In this document: positions 43,401 through 58,400 of the stretch, one piece after another
Layout of the letters: each line of letters starts with the position of its first letter
How positions within the stretch are numbered: position 1 is the stretch's first letter
Assembly (NCBI RefSeq): GCF_000327385.1
Contig: NW_008709715.1
Coordinates: 3,928,345 to 3,992,344 of the forward strand
Source of the DNA: Lottia gigantea
Taxonomy: Eukaryota > Mollusca > Gastropoda > Lottiidae
Length of the DNA: 64,000 nt
Direction of reading: 5' to 3'
The notes under the pieces: model-generated
What the model was told of the DNA's origin: nothing
Seen by the model: the letters and a program-made list of their open reading frames with translations, nothing else
Database searches by the model: none
Position numbers and translations under genes: made by a program

Positions 43401-46400
43401 TGATCTGCATCAGTGGCATTAATAGATAGAACTGGTACACTAGTCTTATGGTTATCATTTATAGTAGCATTATATGGTGCACCAATAAATACAGGACCAT
43501 TGAGGTTTCTTTCAACATTGATAACAAGATCATAGGTATTCGTCTTTGTTGGATAGTTAACATCATAAACTTCAACACTTAGCTATAATAGAGAAAATAT
43601 TACTTTCATTTTCTCAAGAAAATATATTTACATTATTATGGTACTGTGGATTTCATTATATTCCAGCAACGATATTGTGTACATCTGGGTTCCATTCAGA
43701 AAAAACAAAAGGAGCCAATTTCACTTTAAGGTAGAATAAATGGTAATTGAAATAATACAAGCTAGTGTTTTATTGTTTTATTACTTGCACTACCTGAATA
43801 TAAAGTGGACTGCTTATGATTAAGTTTTAATCGACTATACTTATCAATATACTTATTAATTAGTTTACCATTATATACTTCTACTAAAACTTATATACAT
43901 ACCACATAGCGTTTCAGATTACCAGTTCGCAGATCTCTAGTACCTGTAACTTGTCCTGTTGTTTCATTGATAGTGAAGAAAAATGGTGTTGGTGGTTGGC
44001 CAATTATTCTGTATCGAACATCGTTCTAAAATATTCATAAAATTGATACAACCCTACAGTATATACATATAATATTTCTATTCTCACTATTAAGAAGCAC
44101 CACTAGTTTACACTTTGCTTGCAGGCCATCAGTCAACTCTTGACTAAACTTGAGTATTGTGTATCTGAAACCTCATGCCAACAGTATGACACAAGCTGTT
44201 GGTCTCAGACATCTAGTCAGCCTACAGGTTAGAACATAACATATTTAATTTTTCAACTCAAATGAAAGTATAATAATTCAGATGAGCAGGTTGCATTAGT
44301 TCCAACAAGAAGGGCATAATCTTATCTTTTTACTTTAACATTTTCCTAAAAATCTAAAACAAAAGTAAAAAAAAACTTACAGGATTGCCAGTGGTGGTAA
44401 CAGGTAAAGTGAATATACCAGTATTAGGATCTAGATCTTCTCTAACATTCACTTCACTACCAGGAGGTGTAGTAAATCTTGGTGGTTGTACTCTGTTTAC
44501 AGTAATATCAATTGTAGCTGTATCTTCTTTTGGTGGTTTACCATTATCAATAACTCTAGCTGTCAACTGTATAAACAAACAATGATAATGGATAAGTTTA
44601 TGTAGATTATCAGATATCAGTGATTTCTATATGTGAAACTAGGTGTTTCATACCATAGATTATATACTTAGTGCAAACTAGTATTCAGCATATAAAATTT
44701 TGTGTCACTTTTTAAACTAGACTAAAACGGTTGAGTCTTATATCATTAAACAGCAAATTGGTGGTCATCAATTCTCATCTCAGTCAGTTGGGACTTGAAT
44801 TACTCATTGGACCATGTTTTTTGCAGTCAACCCTGCTATACGTGAGTACAGATAAACTATCCTGTAAAATTTTTATTTGTCATCCCTTTAAATATTTTGC
44901 AGCAGAAAACAGATATGGTTAATCCAGAAAATACTAATTGGTTGGGTCATCACAAGGAATATTGTGCACTTTCCTGCCTGTAAGCAACTTCCCCCCAAAA
45001 CAACGTGAGACTCACTCTGATGGTATTTCTATTGATGGTAGATAATGGTTTAATCAAATATAATTCACCAGTTGTTGGATTAATGGCAACATAATCTAAG
45101 CCATCTTGACCATCTCTATCAGATACCAGAGAATAAGTCAATTTGTCCTGCAATAACAAACATTCCAAATGTTCAACATAAATAACAAATATTCAATGTT
45201 TGATATCAATAACAAATATTAAAGTACAACTTTGACTACTTTGATTAATTCAAAATAAATTCAGAAAATTAAATAACAATAGAGGGAAATTTATGATAAC
45301 AAATTTTGTAATCAATATTAAATGGAAACTATTGTGATTATTACAATAGAATAACAAATATTCAATTGATAAATTCAATTCCCATTGAAAAACAAACATT
45401 TTCATCACCATACTGTTTTTTTCTTTTGTTTTATTTTCAAGGAAGTAAATGGTTTAAAAGAAAATACAACTTACACCAGTGTCTGAATCTGAGGCATTAA
45501 GTTTTTCAAATCTTGTTCCTAAATTGAAGGTTTCTTCGACATTTGGTGTGTAAACCTCTGGGTTAAATTGAGGTTTTCCTGGATTACGTATAACATTAAT
45601 GTTACATTGCAATACTGCACCCACATCTGCTACATTTCTACTGTATGCTCTGATTCTGACCTAGAATATCAAGGATGTTACTCTATAAATATACTTGATG
45701 AAATAGAGAAATGAGAACAGGTGGTACAAAATACCAGAACTGATCTATATTGTCAAAGCAGATAAGATTTTTTTCAAAACTTACAATGTATTGTTGTCGA
45801 TATAAACCATCAGTTCTCAAGTCTTTAATGATAGAAAGTTGTCCTGAAGTTTCACCAACAGCGAAAAAAGTTTGAGCTGGATAATTTCCAATAATTTCAT
45901 ATACTATATCACCCTAAAACAAAAAATATTTCACCACATATTATCTCTACAAAATTCTATTCACAAAATTTCAAACCACTTTGCTTAGTTTAAAGATATA
46001 TATTCATATTGAATATTTTAAAGAAGAATTCATAAAGAAATTCTAAAAAACTAACATTTTTCAAGCAATATCTTCCACAAAATTTTCTTGAAAATGAAAT
46101 TTTTTCCTGTAGACCTTATTTAAAATTTAATGAAAAGGATAGAGAAATACTCCTTTAATTTTTACAATATATATGATGGTTGACCATGTTCAGGTTCAGG
46201 TATAACTACATCAGCATAGGATGTGTTCTGAAAGTTGATTTAGGTTAAAGCCTAAGATGTGTGATATTAGGCATGGAGCTAGAGCTACAGCTGTGTACTG
46301 AGGAAATTGATGCTAAATATTACCTGGTTATCCTGATCAGTAGCTACAACAGTCTGGAATACACTATTTAATGCTCTTGTTTCTAGAATACTAGGATTGC

Positions 46401-49400
46401 AATTTCCAGAAGTTGGGTTTACAAATTGTGGTGGAGATTGATCTTTTGTAATGTCCACTATTAGGTCTATTGAATTACGGTTACTGAGAACTGGTCTGTC
46501 TACAACTTCAATATTAACCTAAAATAGAATCATGTACAATGAATAAATACAACATTATAATAACAAATACAATACAGCAGAATAAAAGCAATAACAAATA
46601 CATCACATGAAAATCCACAAATCCACTACACTAGAATAATAACAACTACAAATGGAAATTACTGTCTTGATTGTTAATTTTCTGAGTGGATCAAACGAAA
46701 CATTAATTAATTAATTTTTATCATTTTAAAACTGCACTAAATATTGAAAAATGTCTTACCCTGAATTGAGTTTGAGGAATATTCAAAACTGATTTCTTTA
46801 AATAAACTTGACCAGTTTTTGGACTAATGAAGAAATATTCTAAAGCGTCAGCGGGTCCTGTTATACTATAGGTTAAATCAGTCTGAAAAATAAAAGGTAC
46901 CAAATTAGCAATTACTATTATAATAAGTATATAATACATGAGTATAAGTACATGTAGTTAAACAGTCATCTAAACAAGGTAATCATGAAAGCATACAACA
47001 ATCTGTAAACTGAAAATTTCAGTGAAAAATATCAAAAAATTCTGTGATATTTGGGATTCTACAGATAAGCAATGTCCGACTTCAACTTCAACTTACATCA
47101 TCTGAGTCAGTAGCATTGACAGTATCTACAAGATACCCTAGAGGACTTCTTTCTTCAATTGACACCTGATATCTTGTTTTAACAAATCGAGGTTGACCTT
47201 CATTGATATTAGCAGTTATTGGGATATCGATAAAGCTTCTTCTTGATGGTACTCCTGTGTCATAGGCTGCAATACGGAGCTAAAAATAAAATAAATCAAA
47301 TTTTCACAAAACAATTTTTTTTAGCTTGTATGAGAATTGGAAGGGAGTAACTCTTTGATGTGGTAATAAGCTAAATTGTACTATAACAATAGTGGAGTTC
47401 TTGTGAACCACTACCAAACTCATTGTTCTTGTTAATTTACATTTAGTCTCCAATAATTCAAATTTTACTCTGTGTATAAAATTAAAAATAAAAAGTATAC
47501 ATACCATCATATTTCTTTGAGGAGCATTACTAAGTGATTGTGATAAAGTTATGTCTCCAGTGTTTCGGTTGATAGTAAAATAACCTGTAGCAGGATAATT
47601 TCCCACTATTTCATAGTTGACATCACCCTACAATCAAACAGAATAAAACTTAAGTCAAAAATTTCATCTTTATTTTTTTCTCCATCTTGACATGCGCAAA
47701 TATCCAAACTCTAATAGATTAAGACTTCATCATTGGTTACAATAGTTTGCAATGCAGTCTTAATAACAGTAGCCTATCATTTTGGATATTCTTGTATAAA
47801 AGCTTCATCCAAAATGGACATCCATATAATCCTTACCAATTTGTCTGTATCGACAGCATTAACAGATACAAGAGAAGATCCTGTTGCAGCTGTTTCACTG
47901 ACTCTTTGTGACGTTACTGGACTAAACTGTGGCAGACGGTCAGGTATAATATTAATAGTCAATGGCACTGTTGCTTGATTAAATGGATATCTCTGGTCAG
48001 TAGCCACAAAAGTTAACTGGAAGAGAGAAACACAATAGCAGTGACAGAAATTTGTTATCCCCTACAAAGTATTCACATCATATGAAAAATTTCCCATAAA
48101 AAATGGCACGAAAGACACAAGAGACAATGATTGAATTTGTCTGAATTACACGGCATGAACCATGACTTTAAATTCTGTTTATACAGTAAAAAATACTTCT
48201 CATTATTGTAGGCCTGTTATGATGGAAATGAGATGATAAAATGATTCAAAAAATTAATGTCAAACTCAAATTACCTGATATGTACGTTGTTGAGATGCGT
48301 TGAATGTTCTTGTATGATAAACAGCTCCAGTGAAAGGATTGACATAGAATCGATTATCTCCTTGCAGACTATATCTCATTAGATCCTTAAAAAAACAAAT
48401 TATTTACAAAAATTATAACATCTTTACATAGAAAATATTTTGTTCTAAATAAGTATTAATTTAGAGAAATCTCTATCAAATATTTCAACACCCAAGCTTT
48501 ACATATTTCATTAGTTAACCACTGAAACCAGCTGACTAAATTATACATAGCCTATAGCCAATACATAACCTGAATTTTCAACACTGAGTGTCAGAAAATA
48601 GAATTTCTTAACCCTGCAACTTACATAATTTCAAGTTTAATTTCTGCACCTAATTAGGCTTATGAAGATGGGTAATGTTAAGCATTGTGCAATGAAGGAA
48701 ATTTTGCCAGGACAGCAGTACTCAAGCCCTCAGTTTATTGTCCCATCCAAACGACTGGACACTTTCTTTTATGTCAGTCCCTTCCACCTATATCCCTAAC
48801 AATGTTGAAGAGTTACAATCAATATTAAACTTAGTATACTTTACCTGATCACTGTCTGTGGCAATAATGGTGGTCAAAACATTTCCAACAGGTTCAAATT
48901 CATACACATTCTTTGAATATTGTGTTTGATTGAATCTTGGTATACTAGGATTACGAGCTACATAGATTATAACATCAACTTCTCCTGCATTTTCTGGGAA
49001 CTTATCATCGTAAGCTTGTACCTTCATCTACAATAATAATACACACATACTGTATAATTGTGAATATAGTGCTCACAACTTTGTACTCAAATTACAAATA
49101 ATTTATTATTATTTTAATTTCAAAGAGTACTACACATAATTCAAGATGGGTGATTATTACTCAACAAACTGCTCTAAAAATACTCAAATAGTCTATGAAT
49201 TACTGTAATTAAACAGAGTTTTACACCTCACTTTTTGTCTCCAATTTGGTCAAGGGAGGTAATTTTGCCAGGAAAGGTGGCTTCACTTTATTTTTTTTCA
49301 ATGACAAACTGTAGAAGGGTTCTTAACACAAACAGCCTGTAAGACAGTCACTTCAAACAACTACACACTTTATCCAAGTCAGCCCTGGACTAACATCCCT

Positions 49401-52400
49401 GACAGGTGGAAAACAGGTTGTAAATCTTAATCAATGCTAGCTTATATAAAAAGAAAATGGGAAAATGTCTTACGTCAAATCGAGAATAGGATGAATTCAA
49501 TAAAGATGATCTGACACTTAAAGCTCCAGACTGACTAACAGTGAAATAAGCAAGTGCTAGAGAATTACTATCAATAGCAGCTGGTCTGTAACGTATAGCT
49601 TGTGGACTCTACAAATATGAACAGAATTAAAATTACATACATGAGACACAAACCTGGAAAAATACTGAATAATATAAATATTGTCTTAAATTTTGACCCA
49701 TAATTCGTGTCTATCAATCAAAAAAACATGTTAAAGCAAAGTTGAATATCACACAATTTCTCACATAAATATAAATATTTAAATTTCATTGAACAGAGCA
49801 TTTGATAAGTTGAATACTTAAAAGACCTAGAACATGTGTTGCATAATGATTATAAAGAAAAAAACCCTGAAACATCTTAACCATCATCAGATTTATTAAT
49901 ACCTAATAGAAGAATTACTTACTGAAAGATCGTTATCAATAGCTTGTAAGTTTCTAATAACTGTATTGACTGCAGTAGTATCAGTGATGTTAACAGTTAT
50001 GGTTGATGGATTGAAGACTGGAGGACCAGCATCTCTTATTATTCTGATAGTTACTGACACTTGATCAATCTTCTGTGGACTTCTATTGTTATCATAGGCA
50101 ATTACAGGGAACTGAAATAAACAGATGTTCGTCAGAAGCATATACATACTTCTTCATTCATTACCATTCATTTGGGCAGCAACCGATTTATATTATGTGC
50201 AATGTGGTTCTCCTTATCTTACTGGACGATAGATAGTAACAAATTACTATTCAAAAAAAGGCGCAGGCAAAGGATAAAAATTTAATACAACATAAACAAC
50301 TACTTACAATAAATTGATTTCCATTTTGAATGTTTCTAGATTTGGTTAAATCATCCTTGACATAAATAGTACCAGTATCACCATTGATAAAGAAATAATC
50401 AGCAGCTTGTCTCCCTTGAGCAGAATCACCAATTCTATATAATACTAGATCCTAGAAAAATAGCAAATATACTTTAATTATTGTGGTCTATTAAACGTAA
50501 GCAAACATAATGTTTCTTTTCATTACAAGCCATTACTCAACTTTTTATCAAATTAAATTTTAAGATTTTAATCCTCAATGAATAAAAAAAACACTTGTTC
50601 CCAAAACAGAAATTCATACTTACGCCATCTGGATCTGTAGCATTAACATCTAAAACACTGGTAGAAATTCTGTCATTTTCATAGATTTCTTCAAAATAAT
50701 TTCTGGGATTAAACAGTGGTGCACTTGGATTTCTATTGATAGTAATATAGACTATTTCTCTATCTCTTAGATTTGGATTAGACGTATCGTAAGCTTCTAC
50801 TATTAACTGAAAAAAAAACCAAACAGAATGAAGTTTAAGAAAACAAAAAGAAGTAGTACATCTAACTACTAAGAAAAGATTTTTCAGTATTTTGAAAGTG
50901 ACATTTCTTTTATTTAGTGCATAATGCCTCAAGTTCCAACTAGGATTTCATTGTAGCCTTAGATGAGAGCAGTGGTTGATCTGCTGATACTTTACCAGAA
51001 ACAATTATATATAGGTAGATTCAAGGTACTTACTGAATATACATTAGCTTGGTTTGGATCATTTGCTAAGCTATTAGCTAAAGTAATTTCTCCACTGATT
51101 GAATCTAAGTTAAAGTAGGTAGAACCAGGAGTGTTACCAACAATTGCATAATTAATAGCTCCCTGGAAAAAAAAAACCTAGTAAGTTACCTCTTTACTTA
51201 GTAAAATATTCTGAATTCCTGATTCATTTGGGATCAATTTTCATGGAATTTGTGATTGTTTCAAAAAATTATAAGATAAATAATGTTAAGGTACAAAAAT
51301 AATTAGATGCATCAAGTCATACAGTAGGCCCACAGAAAATTATAATTAATAACAAAGGAAATTCTTTTGGAAAAAAAATCTAAAAGTCAAATCAACCAAA
51401 TTTGGTGGCCACAATCATTTAATGGTTTTAAAAGAAATTAAAAATAAATGGAATGATCATTACAATATAACCTTCCTTTGAATCAACCTAAGCTTTTACG
51501 CTTTTTTTCAAAAACATGAAATATACCTTCAGATCTGTATCATTAGCAATCACACCACCAACAAATGTGTTCACAGCATGATCATAAGATATTCTAAAGT
51601 TGTATGGTGTAGATTGGAATTGAGGTGGTGCATCTGAGGGGATTCTAGTAATTGAAACTGTTGCTGTAGCATTAACAGAACGTCCACGAGCTGTGTAAGC
51701 ATTTACAATAAACTGAAAAACAGAATAGTGAATATATATCACTGTTTATTCAATCATCTATAAACATATTGCTAATCTGTTTTCAACTTAACAATGGTTA
51801 ACAGTTTATGTTTTAATCTAAACATTAGAGATGTAAAATGCTTTAATATTACAAAATCAGTCTGCATAAATATGAAAATAAATTGCAGAATTTTAGACTG
51901 ACTTCACATCTGCATAGTATTACTTTAAGTGAAAATAGGTTAAAAGAATACAGCAAATATCCATTAAAAATATACCAATACAGGAATATATTGTATTGAG
52001 ACATGAAGTATCTAATTTTATCAAGAAATCAACAGCTCAATATATAAAGTTTGATAATGTTGTAAAGTTTTTTTACATTAAATTCTCTAAAGATATAAAT
52101 CAACTTACTGTATATATGTTGTTGGGTCTGGAATCAGTTAATGGTTTTCTAGTATTTAGTAAGCCTGTATCAGGATCCAAGTAAAAATATTCTAGTCCAT
52201 TTGATGGAGAAGAACTGAGAACAACATATTTCACTACATCCTAAAATAACAGATATATGGACTCACATTCACATATTTTCTCCATAAGCATGATGCAAAA
52301 CAATACTCAAATCAGCCACAGTATTAGAAAAAGGAATACTACCTCTTAGAAAGGACAAAAAATTTTAAGTCTCGAACTTTGTATATTCATCAGTAGGAAT

Positions 52401-55400
52401 TACCAGATTCCTTGACTAATAAATATTATTTCTTATATAACATGATATATCTATTAAACTAAATAATCATTGAAACATGCTTCTGATTCCATATCGTTCG
52501 ATTGAAAGTATAAATTATATGAGTATCTTACCCCATCTTTATCAGTGGCTGTGATGTTTATAACTTGTGTATTAATCTCAACAGTTTCCAAAATTTGTTG
52601 GTTGTAATTCTGTGGATTAATAAATTCAGGTCCATTTGGATCTCGATTGATGTAAACAATGGCTGATGTTGTGGCTTTTCTATTTGGATATGCTGTATCA
52701 AATGCTTCTAATCTTAGCTGAAAATCAATCAAAATTCACAATAAATGTTTTGAATTAAAAAGAAAAGTTTGTCTTTTACAGAATAACATATCACATAGTG
52801 TTGTATATTTGATTATTATTAAATAAAATTAGTCAATACAAAATGTCAAACTGTTTAAATACATATATATATAGTATAAGATAACTTACCACATAAGATT
52901 TAAGTTGGTTAATTTCATTTCTGATATCACCAGTCACAGTTATTTCACCATTTTGTTGATTGATAGAGAATAATTGATCACCAGGGAAATCACCAACAAG
53001 TCTGTATGTAATTTGACCCTAAAAACAAAATCATGGCACATATACAGATACATGTATAGAAGGTCTTGTATCAAATAATCTTTCTTGTTGATCAACACAT
53101 ACATAAGTATTATTATTATCATTGCTGATAAGCTGGTTATACAGAGGAAGTGTTTAACATTTTTCACTTCTAAATATTATGATGCCACACATTGTTTTTT
53201 TGTTTAAAACAGGAATTAAGGATAAACACAGTGTTTATTCACTATTTACCAGAAAAAAGATTGGCCACTTACCACTCTATCTGCATCAGTAGCAGTAGCA
53301 TTAATAGCTAGTATTCCATTTGCTACAGTTTCATTAAATCTGCTGGAATATGGTGCTTCAATAAAGATAGGAACTTGATCCAAATCAACATTCACTCTTA
53401 CATTAGCAGTAATGGTCTTTTCATTGACAGGGTGATTATCAGTAGCTCTAACTTGCATCTGAAATAGATGATTCTTAATCAATTTGACACTAAAATAAAT
53501 GATTCTTACTAAACTTGTATTTACAGTTTATTTATAGACATACAACAACTGCTAACATCTAAGTTTCATCAAGAGCAGTTGCAAATGAAGTTTTTCGAAT
53601 TTTTATCAGTTTCTCCTGATATCAACCATTCAGTTGATCACAGTTATAAGCTTGACTTGTAATTGTAGTTGACTCTGATAGATCCAATGAGATACTGTGG
53701 ATTATTAGTCTAACTTCGCCCAGATTTACACAACATTCACAAAACATGGCAACTCAGGTTAAAAGTCAACTGGAAAACATTTCTACCTGAGATCGTCAAG
53801 ACTTACATTAAAGGCTATAGTTGGTGTATTCAGAAGAGATTTCTTGAGATATATAATACCAGTGCTAGAGTCAATGAAGAAGGTATCACTGGCTGGAGAG
53901 TTGGCTATCAATTGATATTCTATCTTATCCTGAAAAACATACATAGTTACAAATAGTAGGATTTAGTAAATCTAGCAAACTTGCTAGTGAACACAAATCA
54001 AATGTTATATTGTTATTTGTGGGAAAACAGATGAAATGACTTTCCTTTTCCATATTTAGCTACTGAAGACAAGTATAAGGTTGGAAATTATCCTAGAAGA
54101 TTGGCATTACAACTTAATCTTTCCGATCATCAACATGCACAGTCTGTAGCACACTGAACCTCTATTTACAAGTGGAAGCTTTTTCCATATCAGTTTCTAC
54201 TACATGCTTCAAAGTAAAGGAGAAATAAAAATCTGTCATTTCCACCCATGTCAGGATTGAACTCCAGATTTTAGTTAAAGATCCCCTGGCTTCCAATGAA
54301 AATAGATGAAGAAGCACTTACTCCATCAGCATCAGTTGCAGTTGTACTGACAACAGGAATACCAAAATTATGATATTCTGACACAGTAACATTGTATGAA
54401 GGTGTTGTAAATTGAGGACCTGCTCCAGGGTTTCTATCAATATTAATAGTAACTGTGGCTGGTTGACTGGGATTTCGTTCTTCTAGAGAATCATAGGCTA
54501 TAACTTGGAACTGAAATATTGGAAATAAGACAAAAGATAAAATATACAAGATATCATCATATAAACAATGATTATTGAAATCATCTTCTCTTATTGTCCA
54601 GAATAATGTTTTACTTATATCTTGAAAGTTTGTTGTCACTTCTCATATCTAAAACAACATGAGAAAAGCTTTTGCTCACAGCATCATTTCCTATACTATT
54701 GATATCAATGTACATTGTCTTTGATAAATGAAAATTTGAAACAATAAAAAAAAAACTTACCATGTATTGTTGTGCTACAGCATATTTCAGATTTCCACGT
54801 AGTCTAATATCTCCACTGGTTTGATCCAGAGTGAAAAAAGCTGGTCTAGGATCCACTAATCTATATCTTATTTGACCCTGATGACAAAAAGTGGTACATT
54901 AACACTCAATAATTCAAAATTCATACAACATAATTTGATATCAGAGCTGTTTATTTTTCAAGCATGTAAAATGGTTAAGGTAATTTCAAAATACCCAAAA
55001 TGACACAGAAACAATTTTCTTCAAAAAAATATTTCGATGCAAGTTCAATTGAATCTATATTTCTTTGTGAATTTTAGAAATAACAAACCATATGTGTATT
55101 TTGTTAAGAGTTATATGAGATTCCATGTATAACAGTATCAGGGTTTGTAAACAAAAATTAACACATATACTCTGATATGTAAACAATAATCATTATGTAA
55201 ACAGTAATCAGGGTTAGCAAACAATTACTATTCCTATAACCTGTAAACAGTTATCAGAAAGATTACTATTCCTATGAAATGTAAAGAGTTATCAATGCTA
55301 GTAAACAATAAATAAAGGGTACCTTGAGATCACTATCAGTAGCATTGACCGACAGAATAAAGGTACCGTCTGGAGTGGTGTCTGGTATTCTTTCACTGTA

Positions 55401-58400
55401 GCTTCTAGAAGGGTTAAATACTGGTGGAACAGCTGTTCTATCTATATTGACAATAACAGTAGCAGGTACACATCTTTTAGGTATACCAGTATCACAGGCT
55501 AGTAATGCCATCTATAAAGTATAAAACCACATTATTTCAAATCTATACCATTTAGAACATGAAATGGAATTACTGACTACCATGAGCCAGGCTGTTCTTA
55601 CTCCTTCCATAAACTTTATCTTTAGTTACATTCCACTGATGAACTATTGTTAGCTTATAGACATTACCTGTATCACAATTTTGAATGGTATATTTTAAGT
55701 TTCTGCTTAGTGTAATGAACCATTTAAATGTTCACAAAAAAATTCTTGAATCAAGTTCCGCTTTTAATCAGTAGATTTTTTGCAAAAATGATCAGAATTA
55801 AACTATAAGAACTTTCCCTATGGATCAAATAGTCACAAAAATTTTCTTGTATTTCAATCAAGTAGACTCTCAAAAAATATTCATCAATGAAATTCTTATG
55901 ACAAAATAGAATAATCACAAAAAACTTACATCAAATCTATTTATGTTGGTGCCCAAAACTGAAGTTTGTAGTTTAATCATACCAGTTATTGAGTCAATGA
56001 AGAAATAGTTAGATGGACTGCTGACAAGATTACGTTGACTTTGTTCATCAGTAATAGAATAACGTATTTCATCCTGTTTTATTAAGAAAAATCCTTTATT
56101 AAAGATAGTGAATAGGCCTATATCTACTGTAAGTAAAACATACAAAAAAGCTCCCGTTTGGTGGGATCCCTTATTACAAAGTCAAACTCTGTTTTTAAAA
56201 CTAGATGTCCTGATGAAGATTTTGTATTCATAACATGGGTAAAGCTCAACTGGTAGGATCTGAACAGGTTCTGCTTGTTGTGGTTCTGTGAACCGAATAT
56301 GTTATATTCAAAATTTCCCTTCCATTCCTTTCTCTTTCATTTTGAAATCGGTCTACCTACACCAACTTTTTTTAGGCACATTGTGAATCCTGTTCCTACT
56401 TGTTTTATCAAACTTCTGGTTGACTCCAGAACTCACCTAATCAAGTGCCCCCTGTATCAGCAGCATGAGAAAGTCTGTATTTGAAAATCATGACTTTTTT
56501 TTTTTATTATTCTTAGTCAACTTACCCCAGGATCAACATCTGTTGCTGTTACATTGACCACATCAGCAAGTACTGGATGATCTTCTGGTATAGACACGTT
56601 ATAAGTTAAAAACTGCCATGTTGGTATGTTAGGATTTCGTTCAACATTGATAACTAATGTTACTTTGGCATCTAAATCAGGCCTAGCACTGTCATAAGCT
56701 CTAAATTCCATCTGCAAAAATAAATAATTTTAGTTATCAAAATAATCATTTATTTGTTACTTGGTTTATTTCTTATTTCTTGGTATTGATTTGTGCAATG
56801 AGGGTCATTTTGAAAGAAGGGCATAAAACAGCCAACGCTATGGACTTCAAAGGTCTAGGGATATTTTACATGTACAGTTTGTAGGAACATACGAAAGGGA
56901 GTGGAACATCGCAACTTTTCAGCAAGTAACAAAGCACTTTGCTTGAAAAATCCCAAGGGACCATCTTATCCATGCTGCCCAGCCCAGACCTCTTTGTTAG
57001 CTAATGAACCTCCTAACTCACTGATCCACTGCAGGAAAAGTCAAAACTGAAACCAACATTACCATATATTGAATCTGTCTATTAACATCAGTCTTTAACC
57101 CTCTCAAGATTGTTACATCACCTCTTCCATTGATAACTGTTCCCAGTTGGAAGAAATTAGGAGCTGGATAAGTTCCTTCAACTTTAATTTCTATTTGTCC
57201 CTAAAAATTTAAAATATCAATGATACAATGGAAATCTTCAAAGGGAACATTTAGGAAACATGGTCCCATAACATTTATGTTTAAAATTGTAGAATTAAAT
57301 TGCAAATGGACTATGGGTAATTTGGTATCATGTCTCTTACAGCTTTACGTTTAATTTACTGTCATTTATCTGTAATATTCAGAAGTAAAGACTATGATTG
57401 CAAAAAATATTTCCATTGACTGATTGAATTTGTATGACACAATACTTACAGTTAATTGTGTGTCTGTAGCCACAATGGTTTTAATAACAGTGTTAATAGC
57501 ATCGTTTTCACTGATATTGACTATATAGTTCAAGTTATTAATCAATGGATCAGGCACAAACTGTGGTCTAGAATTATCTCTTAATACAGTTATTTCAACT
57601 CGTGCTCTTGTTGTCTCAGCTCCAAGAACAAAATTATCAGAGGCAACTACATTCATCTGTAAAAATCAATTGAAAAAGTGGTATACGCTAAGTATTTAAA
57701 ACAAATAAACATGTTTATGAGTCAACTTACTGACAATGCTTGTTTGGAATATATGCTGAATGAACGATTGATAGCTGAACCAGGCACATTATAATGGTGA
57801 GCAGATTGATTAATAGCAATGCAAATTGAATTTCTCGTAAGGATCTGTTTCTACTTACAATATAGACAGTCTTGGTAGCAGGATATAATGGTTTTGAGAT
57901 AGATATTTCACCAGAAACTGGATTCAGATAGAATAGTGAAACCGTATCAGCATCGCCGTCTGGGCTGTATGCTACTCTGTCTCGCTAAAAATAGAAAGAG
58001 AGATAACTCTTTGACACCTTTCATTTCAATAAAGTACATTCAGATGAATAACATGAAATAAGTCAAATAGTTTTTATTTCAACTATTTCACATCAGGTTT
58101 TATAACATGGCACACTAAAACTTTTCTTTTGAAAAATTTCAAAAAAATTGATGCTGAAAATTACCTGATCAGCGTCTGTGGCATTGACTTGAATGATCAC
58201 TTTACCAAGAGGTTCTGTTTCATTAATAGTGACACGGTATGGAGTATTTCCATTAAAAATAGGTCTATTTTCATTGCGAGTGACAGTTATAACTAATGGA
58301 GCTGTAACACTATCTTGTGGATAAGCACTGTCGTAGGCTTTAATAAGCAGCTGAAAAAAACAAAATGAAATTGCTATATCAACATATTATTTCATTAAAA

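Noticed and set aside
54180-54300. tRNA B-box-like GGAGTTCAATCC (minus strand) as a tRNA gene or SINE
   Set aside because: No cloverleaf or A box at the right distance could be drawn; left as unassigned intronic sequence.
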